From Liolophura sinensis (taxonomy: Eukaryota; Mollusca; Polyplacophora; Chitonida; Chitonidae): 64,000 nucleotides of DNA. The translations under genes were made by a program, and so were the position numbers. Below, piece by piece: positions 25,188 through 36,639 of this stretch; within the stretch, counting starts at the first letter, position 1, and each line of letters opens with the position of its first letter. The stretch covers positions 7,687,924 to 7,751,923 of the forward strand of contig NC_088306.1 of assembly GCF_032854445.1 (NCBI RefSeq), given 5' to 3'. Under the pieces are notes generated by a model that was given only the letters and a program-made list of their open reading frames with translations, did not search any database and was not told where the DNA came from.

Positions 25188-26100
25188 TGAAGATTGCTGG
25201 TATTAGCCTTGTCCTCAACGTGTTACAGTTGTGCGCCATGAAACAAGGTAGAATACACATTACAAGGCAAACTGTAACACAGATTCATCTGTGCACATCG
25301 AATTGGAGATACCAACTTCATCAGCCGCTATTTTGAATCACACTAATCGCTGTTCATCCCAAATTAAGGCATTATTTTTAAAATAGTCGTTTTTAGCTGG
25401 TTCTGTTTAATATTAAATAAACTTCTTTTTTATTGCCCTTGAACTCATCTTGGATATTAATCCACGTGGATCTGGAGATTATTTTTTTCAGTTCTGCGTT
25501 TTAAACGCTAAACATAGAAGAATGTAACCGATCTCGTTTCTAGCATAAGCTCAACCACATCCTGGATGTTCGAGTCACACAGAGTTAAATGATGCTAATA
25601 CCTTATATTTCTTTCCAAAAGAGAACAAAATTTAGGTGTTTTGAGGTACAGCATTACCGCTAAATATCACAGAAATGTTCCGCCTATAGCTAAACCTAAG
25701 GAACAAAAAAAAGTTCCTCCATTTGGGTCTTTCGTCAGAACATGGCTAAACACAAAACCATAAATACTTCTGTCCGGATATTTACCATACACGGGGATAT
25801 CTTAAATGGCCAAGAACACACATGCCGTTCCGTCATGTTAACTGCACTAGTCTAGCAGACTCTGATTAAACCCCTATAAATATTATGAACGCTTTCGAAT
25901 GCCAAATTCTTCAACATGTTTAACTGGAGACAATGTGTCGAAGAGTAATGATCGTGCTTCGCTGTTCCATGCGGGTGGCGCGATGACTAAAAGCTAGGCC
26001 AGATATCATTTATATTATTCTCAATTAATTTTGCTCCACATTAAAAAGTTTATAACTTTGTGTGCTGTAGTCTTATACTAAAACTAACAGAGTAAAACGC

Positions 26101-26340
26101 GGCGGCGGTTACAATGATTGTCAGTTTATCTCAGTTAGGGTTTTATTCTTACTGTTCATGTAAATGCTTAAAGAGTAGGAAATAATTCGCCGCCTAACAC
26201 CATGGCTTAAGGAGAGTTAGGCGAAAAATGTGCAATGGTGTTAGACTTAGACGTCGATGGTTTAAAATAACTCAAAACGATTTCTTGGCATTTCATTTAA
26301 CATATATTAACATTAAAACAATGCAAAGATTTTCATGTAC
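26101..26340 (+). repeat. R1b dispersed repeat, unit 4
   Basis: Equivalent of 3,350-3,585. It shares AATTTCTTGGCA-type differences with unit 1 (ATTTCTTAGCA) rather than with units 2 and 3. Confidence 0.7.
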
Positions 26341-26690
26341 ATTAAGAGGTGTAATACATGTACGTCAGTAAAGGTTTTATTCTCACTGTTTTGTACATGA
26401 CTTTGTATCTATCATTTGTTATCGTGTTCTCTAGGAACCTGGCTTGCCTTTATTGGGCGCTTTTACATGAAGCTGTACATGAAGTTGTACATGAAGTTTT
26501 TCATGAATACATGTATATTCTGTTAAGATATTCCTCGTGTTCTGATAAAAACAGTACCGCTCTGAGCTGCTGGATGACAACGTGGGAGATTTAACTGCTT
26601 TGGTCCCTACTTCAACATGACACGACTCCTTGGAATAGACCCAACCATATCTAATTAATGGTGTAGTGAAGCCTCTATAAATGACCCCGC

Positions 26691-27073
26691 AGACATACGT
26701 TCCCACTGGGCAGTAACTTAACACGTATACGTTACTAGTGGACAGTTACGTAGCAGACATACGTTCCCAGTGGACAGTGACGTAGCAGACATACGTTTTC
26801 ATTGGACAGTGACTTAGAAGACATACGTTTCCAATGGACAGTGACTTAGAAGACATACGTTTCCGATGGACAGTGATTTACAAGACATACGTTCCCAGTG
26901 GACAATGACGTAGCATACATACGTTCCCAGTGGACTGTAACTTAGGAGACATGTGTACAATGTGGACCTTGACTTAGCAGACATACGTTCCCTGTCGACA
27001 GTAACTTAGCAGACATGTATACAATGTGGACCTTAACTTAGCAGACATACGTTCCATGTGGACAGTTATTTAG
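26691..27073 (+). repeat. 32-bp minisatellite, unit 4 (about 12 copies)
   Basis: Same repeat, the shortest array of the four. Its first copies match unit 1. It ends with the 64-bp alternation. Confidence 0.95.
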
Positions 27074-27248
27074 AATATAAGGAAGACGTATGGCATAGAG
27101 TCACTGGTCTAGAATTACACAAAATGCTGTGTTGATATCACATAAAAACAATACAAAGAGACCAGGCCTCGGGGATGCTTAGTCCAACAGCAGAATTCTG
27201 GTTTATGAAGGAATACAATATAATTAAGACGTACAGCATAGAGAAAAG

Positions 27249-27350
27249 ACGTTTCCAGTGAATAGTGACTTAGCAGACTTACGTTCCCAGTGGGTAGTGA
27301 CTTAGCAGACATATGTGTGCAAAAACGAGTTGCACACATATGTTCCCAGA
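27249..27350 (+). repeat. Second minisatellite block, unit 4
   Basis: Shortest version, about three copies, interrupted by GTGTGCAAAAACGAG. The R1-like tail before it is at 27,105-27,209. Confidence 0.85.
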
Positions 27351-28476
27351 GGCAGGAATTTCATCTAGTCGCAGATATATGTACATTTCGTGTATTCACC
27401 CCCTACCATTATATACGTTAGGTTCAATACTCTCAAGATATACATTCCCAGAGCATTTACCGACATATGGTTACAAAGAGCAGTGCTGTGTAGGGATTTG
27501 TGTCTGTGTGGTGTAGCCTGTTCTGTCAATTTTCTTACTTGGAAACTCTGTAATCTTGATGGCGAAATATATAAATGAGTCATTGTAGTAGGCCTACATC
27601 ACTGACTACAAAGAGCAAAGAGAAGCAGTCAACATTTTCCAGTGATGGAAAGACACAATATATGCTCTAGGCGAATAAATTAATCAGTTTCTAAATAATA
27701 AACCAAGCCAGTTTCATCTTTAAAATGGGATTTTAGCTAATTGAACACTGTCACCATTTTTTTTTAAGGAAAATTACCAATAGTATTTTTTCTTTTCATT
27801 CGTGGAAAAATCTGTTTTACGTTTGTCTGAGAATTGATCTTGAGGTCTACTTAACTCCTTTAATACAGGGGCTGTACTTTCGTCAATATATTTTACGACT
27901 TACGTTGAAAACAGTTTTATGGTCGTGTGTTCGACAGGTTTGAAAGAAAACATCCAAAAATAGAATTTCAATACTTGCTGAGATTCAATTATTTCAAGAC
28001 TTGTCACCTAAAAAACGACTGATTGCCCTTAGTATTTTCGTCAGGTTCGGCTTTTTTTAACACTGGGAGAAAGATTGCACGCTTAGTCTGTTGCTGTTAT
28101 GGTTAAATAATTGCATCAATCAGCCAGAACCCACTCTTGGTTAAAGACACCCCGAAATCCCAAAGCACCTTGGCGTATAAATCTGACTTCGTGTGTAAAC
28201 TACCAAACGATTGTTTCTGTCTCAGAGCAATACAATTCGCCTGAGGCTCACCTCTAACCCGTTTTATTGAAAGTATATACTGTTGAACTTTAAACACAAT
28301 AATCAAATACCATTACAACCAGTACATAGATACATGTCTTTCCTCAGCACAATTTGCAGAATTAAATAATGTACTAGATGTTATTCCGATGTTTCATAAC
28401 CTGTTTAAAGATAAAAGACAAAGGACAAGGACACTTGTTTATACTTGTTATGTAGAATCTTGCACTCTCTCCAGAT

Positions 28477-28740
28477 GGGGACCTCCGAGGCTCAGTTGGT
28501 TAGCGCGCTAGAAGAGCGTAATGACCTAGAAGCCTCTCACCAATGCGGTCGCTTAGAGTTCAAGTCCAGGTCAAGCTGGCTTTCTCTCCGGCCGTACGTG
28601 GGAAGGTCTGTCAACATCCTGGGGATGGTCGTGGGTTTTTCCTGGGCTCTGCCCGGTTTACTCCCACCATTATGCTGGCCGCCGTCGTATAAGTGAAATA
28701 TTCTTGAGTACGGCGTAAAACACTAATCAAATAAATAAAT
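28477..28740 (+). mobile_element. SINE 1, unit 4
   Basis: Same element at the same unit position. Here GCGCGCTAG matches unit 1. The core has CCTGGGGATGGTCGTGGG and CTGCCCGGTTTACTCCC, both private to this copy. Confidence 0.9.
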
Positions 28741-29209
28741 CCCTCTCCACATATGTTCACGTTCAAAAATACCGTGGAGGAATATAGAGAACCATTCGCT
28801 TACACAAGGCGCATTGATTTTGCTCTTCCACTAATACAATTATATCCTGGCCAGATCAAAGAAAATATATCAATTAACCATATGTTGTAAAGATTGGTTA
28901 TACAAGTACGTGGGCATATATGTAGCATCCTGCAATTCTCACACGCGGTTACAGGTGTATTTACTTCCTGAACGCTAGACATTAAACACAAGTGGATTAC
29001 ATTTACAAGCAAATTGCCAGCAACGTATTTGGCCAGCGGCTGTGTCTGGTCAATAAAAAAAAAAGAAAATAGAATTTTTTTGTTCCCGGACATAGCCCGT
29101 AGCCCATTTCACGATAACGTGGGTTTAGTTGCTACCACAGCGCCCAGGTTGGGTTTCGAAATTAAATGTGTTAACAACTTAGCATTTGACCTAAATTCAC
29201 ATATGTCAT

Positions 29210-29335
29210 GGTGATAGGTAATTTGCTACCAATTAAGTATTTACTCGAACAGCTGATATAAAACTCTAACTGGGGTAAATTGACAAAAGGCCGTGTTCAA
29301 CGGTTAAGATATTTCGAGTTCATCTTAAATATATG
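29210..29335 (-). repeat. Inverted R1-like piece next to the array edge
   Basis: ATAAAACTCTAACTGGGGTA, then AATTGACAAAAGGCCGTG and TTCAACGGTTA, line up with the 170-bp array unit (ATAAAACCTTCACTGAGGTA, AATTCACAAGAGGCTG, TTCCAAGGGTTA). That is R1 in the orientation opposite to the copies inside the 7.3-kb units. It starts within about 50 bases of the right edge of the macrosatellite. Confidence 0.6.
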
Positions 29336-31667
29336 CAGGACGTTTTCGACCAATGAATAACTAGAACGAAGGAACTGCTGTACCCAGTCAGAGTCTTTGT
29401 TTTAAGTGTGCGCGGCAGACTTGAGGTCATACGACCAATCCACGTGGGTTTTTTATAGGGCACACGTGAGTTCCCGAGGTGTTGGGTGATGTGTGTAGTG
29501 GCGCGCGTGCATATCCCAGAAGTTTCCTGGAGATTGGTGCTGACAGGTCTCAGTGGATGACGTGCCTTTGCACATGCAGCTAAGACCTACGTGTAACTGA
29601 GTCGAACTCCTTGCAGTGTTCAATCCAGTCATGATGTCACCGTTGACACAGAGTGCCGCATGAAGGAAGCTGATCAGATTTCACAGGGCCTGGGGTCATC
29701 CTAGACACGCCATACAGCCATAGGAAGCTCAAAACGGCTCATTTCCCAGACAGCTGATCAAAACACAGCTGATGCCGGCCAAATGACTTTGGCAACTAAG
29801 TTGCTATTAATTTACCTTAGCATCAGTTACGTTAATTTGAATGTAGAGCTCACATCACAGCGCCGTTTAATATGAAAATGTGCTTTTGGCCCATTAAATG
29901 ATGAGCAAATTAAATGACGTATCACCGTTCCCCCATGCACAACCAGAATGCTGATCGGCTGGTAGGAGAACCAACGTTGTTATATAATTACCTAACTCCA
30001 TACTCTTCACCTTACATGCCCGTGAGACTCCCTATGTGAATAATTTCCACTGTAGTCCAGATGTTGAAATTCCAAAACAACTGGTTTGGGTGAGATATCA
30101 AATAATAAATAAATGGCCACATATATATTGTGCGTAAGGTATTATTAACAGGTTATACAGGTTAAGAAGTTAATAATAACTCTTCATAAAGAAAAGTATG
30201 ATTGCGTTGCCTTAATTCCTTTAAAGCGGATATCTGGACAAGTAGAGCTCTAGGAGAGTGAAAAAGGTGAATTTAAACTTTTAAACTAGCCAATAGTGTT
30301 TAATCTAAGACCATATAACGTCGTATTCGGTGTGAAATGCCAAGCACAAACCAGTTTGCTTATTCTTATTCTACAAAATGGTCTGTTTAGCCATATAACC
30401 CGTTAAATGGAAGCTCCAAAACAGTTTGCTAAAATCATAGATTCACAGTGTTACATTCTAAATAACAACATTTTTTGAATGTCGCAATGAACAGTCCCAA
30501 AACCTTGGTTCACCCGCACCGTCAGGGTTTCAGCTATTAATGCAGTTACCCTTATTCATGTACATGTATCACCACAGCTTTCTCGATCAAGTACAAAACA
30601 TGATCAAAGACTGAATGAATGCATGTACATTTTGTGTGCAAAAAATTAAGACGAAAACATTACAAAACTGCATGTATCTTGTGACACGACAGTTTGTACA
30701 GGCCGCTCTGCAGTGTGGTTTTAAACAGAAAATCTATACCTTTAGGAGAGAAGTTCCTCTTGAACGGTGCTTAGTACATCGAGTGGAAAAATGAAGCTTA
30801 TGGTCTTGGTTACGTAAAACAGATGCTAACGAAGACAAGGCGACAAGATTTCCAGAGAAATCCTATTTGTTAACATACATGACTGTATACAGTTTGTGTC
30901 TTCCCACATTTTGATCGCCGCGATATGATATATCAAGTAAATATCTGATATCAAATAAATATGCCATATAACATAGTACATAACTCGGATACTCATTAAT
31001 TTTCGTCTTTGTAGCATTTTGAAAACTGTCCACTGCTTCTCTTACATGAAACCGTTTTAAATTCTTACTTTACACACATGTACTTTTATGTTTCCTTGGA
31101 ATTTCGTGCCAAACATTGTTTAGGAAATTGATGGCAGTATCGGGAACATCCATTATAATTGAAAATTTGTATGCAAATATCTCTTGTGATGGTTAGATTG
31201 AAATAAACGGATCACACTGGCTGATACACAACTATTAACGGTTGCTACTCTTTACACGAATCCGCCTTACTTTATATACTTTCATTAAGTACAATTCGTA
31301 TATGAGTGTCTCTTATAACGCGTCGATTCCCAACGCTTCCAGGTTTACACCATCTTGTTATCGCGTTCTCCGCCTATTTCATTTGCCTGTCTGACTATGT
31401 TCATGTTATCCACAAATTGTGTTATAATATCTAGCTAACAGGATAACTGTGATCCTTGCCCTGGGGAAGTGAGTCGTTACGACAGAGACTAATGCCGTTA
31501 TCCGTTATTTCATTTGCCCGGGGCGTCATTGCCATATTCCTCTGTGTCGTTATCGGTAACGTTGAGTGACATAGTACATAGTCAATGTACATTTTTCATT
31601 GATCTGGTCATGTTCGATAAAGGTTACCCCCTCTGGGATTTATTTGGACTTTGGGTTACGTCTAACA
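29336..31667. other. No recognisable feature (2.3 kb)
   Basis: Unique-looking AT-rich sequence. I see no long frame, no RNA gene and no repeat shared with the rest of the window. A GC-richer patch at 29,430-29,620 (ACGTGGG, GGCGCGCGTGC) has no coding frame that I can read. Confidence 0.5.
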
Positions 31668-31874
31668 AGAAATCAGACGAAAAGCCCCCCGACTTTCAAT
31701 TTTTTCCCCTAGACACCATCATATAAAAGACACGTGGTTATATTATGAGACACAGAAAAATCGTTATCAAACCAAAAATCACACGAAAAGCCTCCCGGCT
31801 TTCACTTTTCCCCCTATACACCATCATATCAGACAGGTGGTTTTGTTATGAGACACCGAAATATCGTTATCAAA
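31668..31874 (+). repeat. Tandem duplication of about 103 bp
   Basis: Two diverged copies in direct orientation. Both contain ACGAAAAGCC, CACCATCATAT, TTATGAGACAC and TCGTTATCAAA, at 31,676/31,783 to 31,761/31,864. No further copies are seen. Confidence 0.8.
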
Positions 31875-32445
31875 GGAGATAAAGTCGGTCAAATTATCCT
31901 AACAAAATACCTGATATGTAAGTCGGCCCCAGACACATACGACAGCAAAGTGCAAATTTAAAAAATCCCGCTACAATTCATTAAAACTTAGCCGAAACGC
32001 CACGAAAAGTTCTATGGAGATAGACAAGGTGGTTAATTGCTTTGTAATATCTCTCCAGAAAGGCACTCTTGATGAAAACTGAAACATTTTTTGTGATGCA
32101 ATAAGGAACTTTTTTCCACTATTCTCACTGTGGCGATTTTGTATATATGCGATTAACGTTCTTCCGTATTAAAAGTGTAAAATGTGATTGGTTGTGAACC
32201 GAGTGACCCTTTGGCTATTAAAAGACGACAAAATCATTGGAATCCTTGTGTTTTATTTATAACACACAAGCAGTTTTATCATTACTGGTTTTGATGAGGA
32301 ATATTGTCCTTACAAGTATAGTTCTGGAGTGAGCAGTGTTAAAGTTACGTCATTTGGATATCTCTTAAAGCGTTTTACGTCAGTATCAGGTATATTCGCC
32401 ATATGCCTGGATGACAGCCTGAACCGTTCTCATACTACCTGTCAG

Positions 32446-32596
32446 CTTCCTGATATTCTGAAGGGGAACTTGCTGCCTTTCCTCGCGCAGCTTCCAGTTG
32501 GGCCAGGTGATGAACAGGTGAATTCCTGGCTTGCACACGACGACCATCTGGAACAACTGGGAGCTGCCTTGTACGAGGAATGGCAGCGACTTCCCT
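32446..32596 (+). CDS. Candidate internal exon of an unrecognised gene
   Basis: A 151-base stretch with markedly coding-like composition, translating to a peptide with LLPFLAQLPVGPGDEQV and LEQLGAALYEEWQRLP. It is preceded by a pyrimidine-rich tract ending in TACCTGTCAG (plausible 3' splice site) and followed directly by GTAAGAG (strong 5' splice site form). The frame continues past both ends only as AT-rich, low-quality sequence, which fits an exon between introns. I do not recognise the family, and no partner exon was found nearby. It could also be chance. Confidence 0.35.
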
Positions 32597-33214
32597 GTAA
32601 GAGTCTCTCTGTTTTTATTGAAACTTTCACGTATGTGTTCCTGAGTGTTGTCAGAATTTCGTTCTGTTTAACGTTTGCCTTCGTATGCAAAATATAACTT
32701 TACAATCAGATTTGTGGCTTGTTTTGGAAATTTAATGTCCATATTTCCGAGGAACTTTGGGAAATCGTCCTAAATAATGCAACGTGTTGAAGAAGTAACT
32801 GTGGGAAATAGATAGCTCTTTCGGAGAGGGTACAAATGCTATAATGGTTCGTTTTCATTGTATGCACACTTTCGAACGAGTAAGCCTATAGTTTCGTGGT
32901 AATGAATAGGTGTTACCATGGTTTAGATAAAATGATATGTACCAAAATTATCACGCTGAATATTACTTTTCGTCATACAGTGTACTCGTTCACTCGAAAT
33001 TGTTAAGTAAAGAATGACTGTATTTCAGAGTGTGTAGTTTTTACAGTTGGTAATACTCTTGGGGTGCGTTCGATTCGTCGATCTGATCTTCACTGGTGGC
33101 AGATTCAGTAGCCACTGGAGGACACGTCCCAATGTTCCGAAAGTCCCTACAACGCTGAGAAGTTAAGATGTTACAATGCACACCGATTACCCCCTTGGTG
33201 GCTGCAATGGTGCC

Positions 33215-33247
33215 AGTGGCCAATGGAACGACACGTCATTGGCCACT
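33215..33247. repeat. Short inverted repeat (11-bp arms)
   Basis: AGTGGCCAATG at 33,215-33,225 and its exact complement CATTGGCCACT at 33,237-33,247, with an 11-base loop. Related GTGGC/GCCACT pieces lie at 33,090-33,120 and 33,255. No function is evident. Confidence 0.6.
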
Positions 33248-33249
33248 AC

Positions 33250-34340
33250 TTCCTCCAGTGGCCGTCGAAGAACAAATGGAATGGACACGTGGGCTCTAGG
33301 TTAGATGGTCTTAGGGGAGAGTAGTGTTAAAAATAATTTCCCAAATTGAATGTTGTTTATATATGTCGTTTACATTAAAATAAATCTCTGTGGCAATGAA
33401 GTAATTCTAGTGTCAGGTACACTACAGTCGGAGGAAATCCTCATTATCTCGAGCTGCTTTTACTTTAAGTGCTTGAGGATTTAAACAGTCCCTTTGGAAA
33501 CATAAATAACTCTAGGTCTAGTTAAGAGAAAGCTTGATCATCAGTCCTCACCGGGATAGGAATTTTATTCTTTCAACCTTAGGGAATAGCAGAGGCTATT
33601 TTTGGACGTTTTCTTTTTACTGTGTTTCACAAGAGTACATTTTCAAAATGTAACCTGGCCTAAAGGATAGGATCTGGTCAGTCTCACGTTTACTCCTGCC
33701 AGCGTGAATTGCTGTCAGGGACGTAAGTCTTTAACATGTGTGATCTTTAACCGAATTATATCTTAACGCCCAGACTCTTCAAGGAGAACGGAATTTGCTG
33801 TACGTTGGTGTAAAGACACTTTCCACCTTCTCCTTTTCACTTTTATTTTGGCAGCTAGACTTCTTGTGTTATCGTTAGGGATTTGTAAATTGATCGACTG
33901 ATGTCGGACATGATGCTTATATTTGCAAATTGATCGATTGATATTATATACTAAGCTGAACACAACAACCAAATCAATTACAGCTACTTATTCTTCCCAT
34001 GTAGAATTGGATAAAAAAGGGTTAGAACATGACATTAACAGCATTTCAGCCTTATGGTTTCGAAATCATGTTACACCCTGTTAGCCGATATGGATGTTGA
34101 TACGAAACCGAAAACATCTAAAAGAACGAAAGGAAACAGACGCTCTTAAATTTATCTCCAAAAGGAGAGATGAAAATGGCAAACAACATTAAACGTAGAT
34201 TGCAAATAATCACATTCTGGTATGTTTTAAGTATTTGTATACAATATTTTTTATATAATTTATGCATTGATTTACTTGATAGGTGTTATACGCCGAACTC
34301 AAGATTATTTCACTGCTACGACTGACTTTATGGTGAGAGA
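33250..34340. other. No recognisable feature (1.1 kb)
   Basis: AT-rich sequence without long frames. A 14-base motif AAATTGATCGAYTG occurs twice near 33,887 and 33,929, about 42 bases apart, as the only local structure noticed. Confidence 0.4.
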
Positions 34341-34849
34341 AAACCGGACAAACCCCGGGGAAATTTTTGTATCTTCTGCATGTTTCTTGTTAAAATTTTC
34401 GTTTACATTTTTGCAGCCTGTTGTTGTTGTTAAATTGTTGTAGTCGACGTGACTTTTGACCCTAGTGTTTGTGTGTGTAAATTACTTTGCATTATAGGGT
34501 TATACTGTTACGTAACATTTTGGTAAATATTTTCTCCTCCTTAGTGTTAGTGGAAGTGGGAGTAGTTAATACTACTGTAGACATTTTCTATAAAATTGCA
34601 CCATCTCAGCATTCAGTGTCTCAGGGATGCTGTCTCTTCCTTACACTGAGTCGCCCGAGGGTCACTATTTCTATCTAACTGTTCTGTAATAACATCACAT
34701 GTCTCTGCAGGTAGGATAGTAATCTGTGGTAATATTTATTATGTAATAAACAGTCTGAACACTAGGAATGAAGTAAGAAGAGGAAGGCAATGTGGAGTGC
34801 ACCTTAACAGTGACTCGCGTAAAGCGCTGCAGGGGACGGCTAATCAGCG

Positions 34850-35660
34850 TTGACAGGGATTAGGGGAAGAAGGCCAAGGCGTCAGGCGGCACACAGGAGA
34901 GACAGGTGAAATCTCTTAATGTAGTCATGTCTGGAGTGAGTAGCCCCTCTGTAGCCAGCTTAAGCCCGATTAAGTTTGGCAATGCACTGCAGTAGGCAGT
35001 GAATGTTGTTAAAGTTGTTAAGCCTCGGGCTGGAGACTTACTCATCGCGTGTAACAGTCAGAGTTAACTTAATAATTTATTAAAGGTAGATTCTAAAATG
35101 GGGCTAGATGTTGTGTGTAGGGTTCAAACAGAAGCCCTATCTGCGGGTGCGAAATGTGATATTTGGGAGGAGGTAACCGAAACTGGAGTTTTTTTTGGGG
35201 GGGGGGATGTAAAGCCTTAAGTGTGTAAAAGTTGAACGTATGACGAAATCCCTGCATCGTGTATGTCACTGTAGCATGATAATGCTAAGATCCCAAATGA
35301 AGTGGCTTGGGGTTTTGAGGTTTTTCAAGTTAAACAATATACCCCCCAGTAATCCGATGCTTCTATTGCCAAAGATTTCGTCACGTAGCGTCCAAATGCC
35401 ATGGTAGTTTGAGGTGCCCTCGGTGCAGTGGAAGTGAGGAAAACAAGGGTTGCCCAAATAAAAATGTCCCCAAGTGTGTAATATGTGGAGAACTCCACAG
35501 CTCAGCATATCGGGGCTCCCCAAACCTTAAAGAGGCGAATAAAGCCCAGTTTATTAAAATTACAGAAAAGATGTCCTTTGGAGAGGCACTAAAATGTGTG
35601 AGAGTCCAAAACTGTGAACACATTAAGTTTTCGCAAGACCCTAACAGGTGCCCAAACTGA
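34850..35660 (+). pseudogene. LINE ORF1 (gag-like, CCHC knuckles), degraded
   Basis: The N-terminal part reads VVKVVKPRAGDLLI near 35,010-35,050, a fold seen in ORF1 proteins of this group, in a different frame from the rest. The C-terminal part has a classic knuckle C-X2-C-X4-H-X4-C starting at 35,358 (CFYCQRFRHVASKC), then RCPRCSGSEENKGCPNK and KCVICGELHSSAYRGS, a three-finger pattern. It ends MSFGEALKC near 35,570-35,595. ORF1 proteins bind the element RNA. At least two frameshifts separate the N- and C-terminal parts, and a G-run lies near 35,190-35,206. Confidence 0.85.
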
Positions 35661-35939
35661 GCCTGAGGTTGGTGTTCAGGCGGAAATGTCTAGCCCGTCC
35701 AGAGTAATAAATGTTGTTGCCATATTTACCCTATATCAAACGAAAAGAAGGCAAAAAGAAGTAATTCATCGGACTGATGAATGTACAGAGTATCATCTTG
35801 GCAATTTTGTGGTTGGTAGTAACGAATTATGGGAAAAATACAGCAGAGTAACTTTACGCGTGGATAATGGATAAATTTCAGTATGTATATTTATTTGGAA
35901 CTTTTAGTTCTCTATCATTATGTCATATCATTATGTCCC

Positions 35940-36620
35940 TCTATATCATACAACAAAATATCCAGTCTCTGTATGCCAATGGGCAAGAATTTAAAATTTT
36001 CCTTTCTAACCTTGATTCAAAACCAAACAAAGTATGTTTGCAGAAACCGTTTTTGAAACCTGAGTATGATTTTAGTTACCCTGGATATTTCGTCTTTAGA
36101 AAAAAAAAACAGGCTGTGAGGAAGTAGAGGTGGACTTGTCATGTTTATCCGGCATGGCCTCTCACTCTCTGAAATAAGGTTACCCTCATTTAAAGTTATT
36201 GAATGCCAGTGTTTCGATATAGCCAGGGACAGTAATAGGTCCGTGAATGTTGTGAATTTATATAATGTATAAAAGAAGCCAGAATGCAGTGATTTTAAGG
36301 CATTACTGTGCCCATGCTGTTCGACTCCAGTAATTATTTGTGGTGACTTTAATACGCAACACCCTTTTTTGGGATAGCACAGAAAATGGCGCAACTGGTA
36401 GAAGCATGTATAAGGTTATTCAAGATAATGATCCAGTGGTACTAAATGATGGATGCCATTGATCTGACATTATCATCCAAAAGGTTAGGCTCCATGTGTC
36501 CATGGTCAGTAGATCATCACTCCCCTTGTGCACGTGACCATTACGCGATTTCATCATCTTTTGCATTCTAAACACACTCTGGTCACCTAGATTCATTACC
36601 CAAGTGGAAGTTAGAAATAT
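35940..36620 (+). pseudogene. LINE ORF2 endonuclease domain, degraded
   Basis: Starts with IIQQNIQSLYANGQEFKIFL, then NKVCLQKPFLKPEYDFSYPG (normally VICLQETFLKP in the family, so the catalytic glutamate of QET appears changed to lysine). After stops and frameshifts it continues STPVIICGDFNTQHPF with the GDFN motif at 36,342-36,353, then YKVIQDNDPVVLNDG. A weak HHSPCARDHYAISSSF stretch follows, where family members have SDH. The enzyme nicks target DNA in intact elements. Broken beyond function here. Confidence 0.85.
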
Positions 36621-36639
36621 AAGCGTCAAATCCGACATT

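Larger units (their letters stand above)
22809..29163 (+). repeat. 7.3-kb macrosatellite unit 4, truncated at the array edge
   Basis: Last copy. Homology to the other units stops after GGGTTTCGAAATT at 29,163, equivalent to position 6,439 of unit 1, so about 830 bases of the unit are missing. Its left part matches unit 3 and its right part (after about 25,880-26,015) matches unit 1, e.g. CAACATGACACGAC at 26,613 and CCCGTAGCCCATTTCACG at 29,096. The flank after 29,163 is unrelated to the unit interior except for an inverted R1 piece about 50 bases further on. Confidence 0.95.
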
